A stretch of 12,428 nucleotides of DNA from Planctomycetaceae bacterium (GTDB lineage: Bacteria > Planctomycetota > Planctomycetia > Planctomycetales > Planctomycetaceae). Below the pieces are notes generated by a model, which was given only the letters and a program-made list of their open reading frames with translations, did not search any database and was not told the origin of the DNA. The position numbers were made by a program, and so were the translations under genes. Below, in pieces: positions 7,857-12,428 of the stretch (position 1 is the first letter of the stretch; the number at the start of each line of letters is the position of its first letter). Location of the stretch: the NCBI GenBank assembly GCA_003503535.1, contig DOCI01000191.1:1-12428 (forward strand), given 5' to 3'.

Positions 7857-8789
7857 TCAAGTATTCAAATAACTGATCGTCAAAGTCGTCAGGATAACCG
7901 GCAAATAAAACAGCGAGCAGAACAGCAGTTTACGAGCCGTCTGTCGAGTTTCGTCTCTCAGGAATCGAATCGAATACACCAGATACGCGACTCCAAATGC
8001 CGCTGCAATATCCCCATAAACAGGACCGGCAACGCCAAAGTAAACCGGCATTAAACTGACTGGCAGCAATGCAATTGCATACAGCACGGCCATACTGCCT
8101 GTCACATATTTTCGCGGCAACTGCCCTGGTAGCATGTGGAGACCCGCTTTGGCATATTGTTCACGATACATCCAGGCAATTGCCAGAAAGTGGGGGAACT
8201 GCCAAAGGAACATCACGGCAAACAACCAGAACGCATCCAGAGTCAATCCATGACCAGCCGCGGCAAATCCAAGGACCGGCGGCAATGCTCCTGGTATCGC
8301 ACCAATTGTTGTGCAGAAGGAAGTGCAGCGTTTCAAGGGCGTGTAAATCGCCACATACATGATGAGTGTTGACAAAGTCAGAACAGCGGTCAGCGGATTG
8401 ACGAAGATCATCAAATGTAGCGTGCCATAGATGCCGCAGACCGAAGCAAACAAAATTGTTTCCAGGCTTGTGACCCGTCCCGTTGGCAATGGTCGATTTT
8501 GCGTTCGCGGCATCAACGCATCGGTTCTGCGCTCCAACACCTGATTCAGCATACTTGAAGCGGCAGCCACCAGTCCCACACCCCACAGGGCGTGCAACAG
8601 GACGATAATGTTGAACTCACCTCGCGATCCCAGCAGGTAACCGACGACAACCGTCGCCAGAACCATCACGGATATCCGCAGCTTGGCCAGTTCAATGTAA
8701 TCGGACAGCTTTGCTTTCCAGACGTTTTCAACTGGAATCGCAATCGCTTTAGCCGGTGAACTTCCCGGCTGAGTCGGGTATTGACTCAC
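7857..8789 (-). CDS. ctaB: Protoheme IX farnesyltransferase (haem O synthase)
   Basis: Integral membrane prenyltransferase of the UbiA superfamily. It adds a farnesyl group to haem B to give haem O, the substrate of CtaA. I place the start at the GTG 8787-8789, giving 310 residues (MSQYPTQPGSSPAK...). AGGAG at 8796-8800 is six bases upstream, whereas the TTG at 8793-8795 that opens the longer frame touches the Shine-Dalgarno and cannot use it. Motifs are LAKLRISVMVL in the first helix, the first Asp-rich site NQVLERRTDALMPRTQNRPL, YTPLKRCTSFCTTIGAIPGA, and the second site FLWQFPHFLAIAWMYREQYA. About nine hydrophobic segments are visible, as usual. It lies between ctaA and coxC in an oxidase cluster, so its product most likely feeds this oxidase. 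Confidence 0.96.
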   Translation of the reverse strand: MSQYPTQPGSSPAKAIAIPVENVWKAKLSDYIELAKLRISVMVLATVVVGYLLGSRGEFNIIVLLHALWGVGLVAAASSMLNQVLERRTDALMPRTQNRPLPTGRVTSLETILFASVCGIYGTLHLMIFVNPLTAVLTLSTLIMYVAIYTPLKRCTSFCTTIGAIPGALPPVLGFAAAGHGLTLDAFWLFAVMFLWQFPHFLAIAWMYREQYAKAGLHMLPGQLPRKYVTGSMAVLYAIALLPVSLMPVYFGVAGPVYGDIAAAFGVAYLVYSIRFLRDETRQTARKLLFCSLFYLPVILTTLTISYLNT

Positions 8790-8795
8790 AATCAA

Positions 8796-8800
8796 CTCCT
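8796..8800 (-). promoter_or_regulatory. Ribosome binding site that decides the ctaB start
   Basis: On the minus strand the order is AGGAG-TTGATT-GTG. The spacing to the TTG is zero and to the GTG six bases, so translation should begin at the GTG (8789), two codons inside the longest open frame. Confidence 0.7.
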
Positions 8801-8861
8801 CTATCGCTCTAAAGAGCTTAAGTACGGCCTATTATCTGGCCAGTTTGTATATAAACAATTC

Positions 8862-8945
8862 GGGTGGCTGGGGTCGAAACGAAGTGCAGCTTCCTGAATA
8901 GACGTTCGATTCCGGGGCTCACTTTCAGTTCGTCCCCAGCCACCC
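8862..8945. repeat. 84-base inverted-repeat element (ctaA-ctaB gap)
   Basis: Bases 8862-8878 (GGGTGGCTGGGG then TCGAA) pair with 8929-8945 over 17 positions with a single mismatch (8874/8933). The arms are GC-rich, unlike the AT-rich flanks, and enclose 50 bases. A strong hairpin would form in the transcript between ctaA and ctaB. It looks like a small non-autonomous repeat, and could also work as an attenuator or an mRNA stability element. Confidence 0.55.
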
Positions 8946-8964
8946 CGCTTAAATATATTTCACA

Positions 8965-9942
8965 TCAATCAACTGACTGATTTAGAACAGCCAGCTCTGA
9001 ATATTTTTTCACGTAATCAACTCGATAAGTCCGAATCGTCAGCACCGCTGTCGCACCAACCACGAGTACGCCCGTTATCATGTGAGCGGTTCGGGAAATC
9101 ACCTGCCCTGCAGACTCTGCAACCGCCACAATTCCCATCGAAGGGACGCCAAATTTCATGGCATAGGTGACCAGTCCAATCAGCACCTGCAGAACAATCA
9201 GTCCGAGCACCATTCCCGCACCACGTTTCAGCCAGCTGCTTTTCGAGCGAAACTCTAAAAATGCCACAATACTGACAACAGCAATCGAGAGTATCCCGAG
9301 TCCAAGATGCTCGTTAATGGGAGCCCGCATTCCCGTCATGGGATGCCGAATAATCCCGCCCAATGCATATTGAATCAGTAGATAACACAGTAAAAAAGTC
9401 GAAGCGATTTTTGCTCCCTTGACGGAATTCGCGGAAAGCATCGCTTCCTGATTGGACCAACGTGAAGAGGCGACAGTCGCCGTGATGGCCATCAAGGCAA
9501 ACACAATCGAGGCAAATAAACCATGCAACATGGCAAGTTCCGGCATCCGCTCCAACACTCGAAATCCACCAATCATTCCCTGACCAATCACAGCCAGCAA
9601 AACTCCCGTTCCCAGCCAGGTTAACGTGCTTGTCGTTCGCTTCGTCCAGCAAAGTCCCGCCAGAACGATGGCCGCGATACCTATCACAATTCCTGCCAAT
9701 CGATGTCCATGTTCGAGAAACTTGTCGTAGTTTTCTTTGTTCGTTCCCATGTCCTGAATCAACCCGAGCCAGGGGTAACTGAACATGGTGTATTCATCAG
9801 AATTCGGCCAGTTCGGAAACGCCATCCCGGCATTGGCCGTGGTCGTCATTGCTCCCAGAAAAATCGGCAGCAACGCCAGCGCTGTGGTCAGCACGGCTAC
9901 GCGATGAATCCAGGGTGTCGGGATTTTGGAGGTGTTATTCAT
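8965..9942 (-). CDS. ctaA: Haem A synthase (COX15/CtaA family)
   Basis: Integral membrane enzyme that oxidises the C8 methyl of haem O to a formyl group, giving the haem A used by subunit I. 325 residues with about eight hydrophobic helices in two related halves. The four conserved haem-ligand-type histidines are H80 (in FLEHGHRLAG), H140 (MLHGLFA), H212 (INEHLGLG) and H287 (RTAHMITG), with the usual Glu at 77 and R81. The first outer loop has TTTANAGMAFPNWP, the family's substrate-side motif. No cysteine pair is seen in that loop, unlike the Bacillus type. The ATG at 9942 has no clear Shine-Dalgarno, but the following residues lead straight into helix 1. It lies 72 bases after coxA and 175 bases before ctaB, consistent with one transcription unit. 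Confidence 0.95.
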   Translation of the reverse strand: MNNTSKIPTPWIHRVAVLTTALALLPIFLGAMTTTANAGMAFPNWPNSDEYTMFSYPWLGLIQDMGTNKENYDKFLEHGHRLAGIVIGIAAIVLAGLCWTKRTTSTLTWLGTGVLLAVIGQGMIGGFRVLERMPELAMLHGLFASIVFALMAITATVASSRWSNQEAMLSANSVKGAKIASTFLLCYLLIQYALGGIIRHPMTGMRAPINEHLGLGILSIAVVSIVAFLEFRSKSSWLKRGAGMVLGLIVLQVLIGLVTYAMKFGVPSMGIVAVAESAGQVISRTAHMITGVLVVGATAVLTIRTYRVDYVKKYSELAVLNQSVD

Positions 9943-9971
9943 GGAAGGCGTTAGTAGAGTTTATTCTCATT

Positions 9972-9997
9972 GTTGGGTTACGCTTCGCTAGCCCAAC
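9972..9997. repeat. GTTGGG...CCCAAC palindromic repeat (coxA-ctaA gap)
   Basis: A 26-base hairpin: GTTGGG (9972-9977) pairs with CCCAAC (9992-9997), extended inward by T-G, T-A and A-T pairs around the loop CGCTTCGC. From memory it matches the GTTGGGTTACGCTTCGC family of dispersed palindromes found in many unrelated bacteria. It occupies most of the 72-base gap between coxA and ctaA, so the transcript must fold here. Confidence 0.55.
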
Positions 9998-10014
9998 CTG
10001 CAAAAGAGTGACTA

Positions 10015-11862
10015 TCACACTGTCGAAGTTGGAACCGGGTCGTAAACTTCCCGTTCGGTTTGAGGCCAGTAATCTTTATCGAGATGGTCTGGACTACTGT
10101 ATTCATAAGGCCCCCGATAAACGAGTGGCTGAGTTTCAAAGTTTCCGTGAGGAGGAGGAGATGGAGCCTGCCATTCCAGTCCGTTGGCATTCCAGGGATT
10201 CTTCGGAGCCTTCTTACCCCAGATCAAGCTGCCAAATACATTAATCAACAACAGAAACTGAGCCGCCCCCATCAGGATCGCCGAGTAAGTCATAAATTGA
10301 TTTAACGGCAGCAAATGCTCGAGGTACTCATGCAGATAAGGATTCGCGTATCGCCGAGGCATTCCCGCAATTCCCAGCATATGCATCGGGAAAAATGTGC
10401 CGTTCATACCGATGAATGTCAGCACAAAATGCAGTTTGCCCAATCGCTCACTCATCATCCGGCCAAACATCTTCGGATACCAGAACTGGATGGCAGCAAA
10501 GATACCAAATAATGTTGCACCAAACAGAATGTAATGGAAATGTGCGACAATAAAGTACGTATCGTGGATATAAATATCGACCGGCACTGCAGCCATGAAA
10601 ATTCCGCTCAGGCCACCATGGATGAACATCGAAACGAATGCGACCGCATTAAGCGTGACGGTATTGAATTCGATATGCCCACCCCAGATCGTTCCAATCC
10701 AGTTGAATACTTTAATCGCAGACGGCAGGGCGATCATGATGGTCGCCACCATGAACGTCATCCCGAGAGCCGGGTTCATTCCGGAAATGAACATGTGATG
10801 TCCCCAGACGATAAATCCGAGTCCGGCGATGGCAGACATCGAATAGATCATCGGGCGATATCCGAATACAGGCTTCCGACACATGCAGGAGAGCATATCG
10901 GAAATCATGCCCATGGCCGGCAGTAGCATGATGTATACGGCTGGATGCGAATAAAACCAGAACAGATGTTGCCAGAGCAGAGGTTGCCCTCCGCCGACAG
11001 TCGACTCGGCATTGTTAATCACGATTCCTGCAGGCACGAAAAAGCAGGTGCCAAATTCACGATCTGCAATCAGCATCAAACCGGCTGCGGTCAGCACTGG
11101 GAGTGCGAATGCCTGTAAAATCGCCGTAATAAACATTGCCCAGATGGTGAGCGGCATCCGGAAAAATGTCATTCCTGGAGCGCGCATATTGATGATCGTC
11201 GTCATATAATTGATCGACCCCATCATCGAGGAAACCCCGACAAAAGTAATTCCCATCAGCCATAACGTCTGAGCAAACCCCGAACCGGGAGCCGCATCAT
11301 AAATCGCTGCGAGAATCGGATACGAAGTCCAACCCGCAGCAGGCCCCCCCTCATAAAACAGACTCAATCCAAAACAGAAAGCCGCTGGCCACATGAACCA
11401 GTAACTCATCATGTTTAATTTCGGAAACGCCATATCGGGCGCACCGATCATCAGTGGAATCAGAAAGTTCCCGAACGCCCCGGCCAGAATCGGAATGATG
11501 ACCAGAAAGATCATCACGGTACCGTGCATCGTAAAGAGCATGGTGTAAAACTCGGGAGTAATCTGACCACCTGTTTCAGCAAAAAAAGCGGTGTTCACAA
11601 AAGGCATTTGTGTATTCGGAAATGCCAGTTGCCAGCGAATGGCCAGTGCGAAGGCTCCTCCGACAAGCATCAATAGCAATGTCGAAAACAGGAACTGAAT
11701 ACCGATCACTTTATGGTCGGTCGAAAATACATATTTGCTGATCCACCAGCGATTATCAACATGGTGGTGGCCATGAGAATCATCCGAATCGCCGTGTTCT
11801 CCAGAGGTCTGGACTTCGCTGGTCACAGATTTACTTTCCGTTTTTATTATCGATCCCTGCAT
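10015..11862 (-). CDS. coxA: Cytochrome c oxidase subunit I, A2-type haem-copper oxidase
   Basis: Catalytic membrane subunit: it reduces O2 to water and pumps protons. 615 residues, slightly long because of a His/Asp-rich N-terminal tail (HGDSDDSHGHHH) and a proline-rich C-terminal tail. Haem a ligands are H113 (MHGTVMIF) and H443; the haem a3 ligand is H441 (VAHFHY). CuB ligands are H306 and H355/H356 (GHHMFISGM), and Y310 is the cross-linked tyrosine. At the CuB site the sequence is FWFYSHPAVY: Y304-S305 before H306 and Ala in place of the D-channel Glu, the hallmark of A2-type enzymes. D143 (GAPDMAFP) and K384 (PSAIKVFNW) keep the D- and K-channel residues. No clear Shine-Dalgarno precedes the ATG; a paired palindromic repeat occupies the leader. 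coxB lies 113 bases upstream and ctaA 72 bases downstream. Confidence 0.97.
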   Translation of the reverse strand: MQGSIIKTESKSVTSEVQTSGEHGDSDDSHGHHHVDNRWWISKYVFSTDHKVIGIQFLFSTLLLMLVGGAFALAIRWQLAFPNTQMPFVNTAFFAETGGQITPEFYTMLFTMHGTVMIFLVIIPILAGAFGNFLIPLMIGAPDMAFPKLNMMSYWFMWPAAFCFGLSLFYEGGPAAGWTSYPILAAIYDAAPGSGFAQTLWLMGITFVGVSSMMGSINYMTTIINMRAPGMTFFRMPLTIWAMFITAILQAFALPVLTAAGLMLIADREFGTCFFVPAGIVINNAESTVGGGQPLLWQHLFWFYSHPAVYIMLLPAMGMISDMLSCMCRKPVFGYRPMIYSMSAIAGLGFIVWGHHMFISGMNPALGMTFMVATIMIALPSAIKVFNWIGTIWGGHIEFNTVTLNAVAFVSMFIHGGLSGIFMAAVPVDIYIHDTYFIVAHFHYILFGATLFGIFAAIQFWYPKMFGRMMSERLGKLHFVLTFIGMNGTFFPMHMLGIAGMPRRYANPYLHEYLEHLLPLNQFMTYSAILMGAAQFLLLINVFGSLIWGKKAPKNPWNANGLEWQAPSPPPHGNFETQPLVYRGPYEYSSPDHLDKDYWPQTEREVYDPVPTSTV

Positions 11863-11879
11863 GATGCAGGCGATTTATT

Positions 11880-11948
11880 TGTAGGTCAGGCAATGCCTGA
11901 CAGGATATAAAATTGACGTCCATTTCGTCAGGCAGTGCCTGGACTACA
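11880..11948. repeat. Paired palindromic REP/BIME-like element (coxB-coxA gap)
   Basis: Two copies of a GTCAGGCA-N-TGCCTG palindrome are spaced 42 bases apart. The first (11885-11901) is perfect over 8-bp arms; the second (11927-11944) has an extra base in its right arm. The whole segment is also an inverted repeat: TGTAGGTCAGGCA (11880-11892) mirrors TGCCTGGACTACA (11936-11948) with one mismatch and one wobble, and is bounded by TGTAG and CTACA. The order is that of a bacterial interspersed mosaic element. It begins 18 bases upstream of the coxA start. Confidence 0.6.
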
Positions 11949-11975
11949 CCTGTCTTATAAAATCAACTTTTTTGA

Positions 11976-12428
11976 CTATTCAATGTAGCCATCTTCAAAC
12001 TGTTCTTCATGAAGCGACTTCATATAAGCTTCATACTCGGCAGGAGGATGTGCAATCACTTTCGCTCCCATTTTATAATGGCCCCAGCCGCAAAGTTCTG
12101 CACAGACCAGAGGGTATTCCCCGGGCTCTTTCGCCTCAAACCAAACCGGAATCACCAAACCGGGAACGGCATCCTGCTTGATACGCATTGTCGGCAGAAA
12201 GAAAGAGTGCTGGACATCCTGAGTACGTAACTGAATGGTGACGGGCGTTCCAGCCGGGACATGCAGTTCATTCACCTGATACATATCATCCATTTGCGGT
12301 TTCCGCTCCAGAGATTTTCCGGGAGCTGGGTACCGCATGCGCCATTCAAACTGACGGGCATTCACTTCGGCAATAATATTCGTTTTGGCAGCTTCCGGAT
12401 AAGCAGAGTTCATGCGAAACTCTGCCCA
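11976..12428 (-). CDS. coxB: Cytochrome c oxidase subunit II (partial, N-terminus off the right edge)
   Basis: Carries the CuA centre that takes electrons from cytochrome c on the outer face of the membrane. The visible 150 residues start at WAEFRMNSAYPEAAK and run to the TAG at 11976-11978. The reading frame continues past the edge, so the ATG at 12411-12413 is internal and not the start. CuA ligands are clear: the His of VQHSFFLPTMRIKQDAVPG and the cluster CAELCGWGHYKM with both cysteines, the backbone Glu, the His and the Met. The QFEWRMRYP stretch holds the conserved aromatic patch for electron entry. The protein ends soon after the CuA domain (EYEAYMKSLHEEQFEDGYIE), so there is no fused C-terminal cytochrome c domain as in caa3 enzymes. 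The N-terminal transmembrane hairpin lies outside the window. Confidence 0.95.
   Translation of the reverse strand, partial: WAEFRMNSAYPEAAKTNIIAEVNARQFEWRMRYPAPGKSLERKPQMDDMYQVNELHVPAGTPVTIQLRTQDVQHSFFLPTMRIKQDAVPGLVIPVWFEAKEPGEYPLVCAELCGWGHYKMGAKVIAHPPAEYEAYMKSLHEEQFEDGYIE

Noticed and set aside
8161..8586. A 141-codon minus-strand frame inside ctaB.
   Set aside because: It is a shifted-frame shadow of ctaB, whose own frame carries all the family motifs.
12411..12413. ATG that could be taken as the coxB start.
   Set aside because: The frame continues upstream to the edge (WAEFR), and a subunit II without its transmembrane hairpin would be non-functional.

Overview
The window looks like a planctomycete-type chromosomal segment of moderate GC, about half G+C over most of its length. 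The protein styles fit this: a membrane-anchored Hanks-type Ser/Thr kinase, an A2-type haem-copper oxidase, a CoxC with a large internal loop, and intergenic palindromes in almost every gap. The organism call is an inference from style, not from a search. The leftmost ~900 bases look different. They are richer in GC, strongly biased to G or C at third codon positions, and read like an alphaproteobacterial aconitase.

Layout, left to right. (1) Positions 1-2510, minus strand: aconitase A, cut by the left edge (the last ~60 residues are missing). Composition changes abruptly at about position 900 with no loss of reading frame, so the gene as shown is a chimera, from assembly or from recombination. 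(2) 2511-2988: a 478-base divergent intergenic region with a candidate aconitase promoter and small perfect hairpins. (3) 2989-5442, plus strand: an 817-residue protein with a kinase domain, a four-cysteine zinc-ribbon-like knuckle, one transmembrane helix, and a C-terminal domain resembling a periplasmic solute-binding protein. (4) 5443-5594: a convergent gap with terminator-like hairpins. (5) 12428 down to 5595, minus strand: a collinear run coxB (partial) - coxA - ctaA - ctaB - coxC - folD.

The minus-strand run encodes the three core subunits of a terminal cytochrome c oxidase and the two enzymes that convert haem B to haem O (CtaB) and then haem A (CtaA) for it. The folate enzyme FolD sits at the distal end and may be cotranscribed. 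The oxidase is A2-type: subunit I has a Tyr-Ser pair before the CuB histidine instead of the usual Glu. Each of the four gaps between coxB and coxC carries its own inverted-repeat element. No subunit IV gene or SCO copper chaperone is visible next to coxC.

The most interesting items are the kinase/solute-binding-protein fusion, the aconitase composition break, the ~120-residue CoxC insertion, and the palindromes in the cox cluster gaps. No CRISPR array, tRNA, rRNA or transposase was seen.
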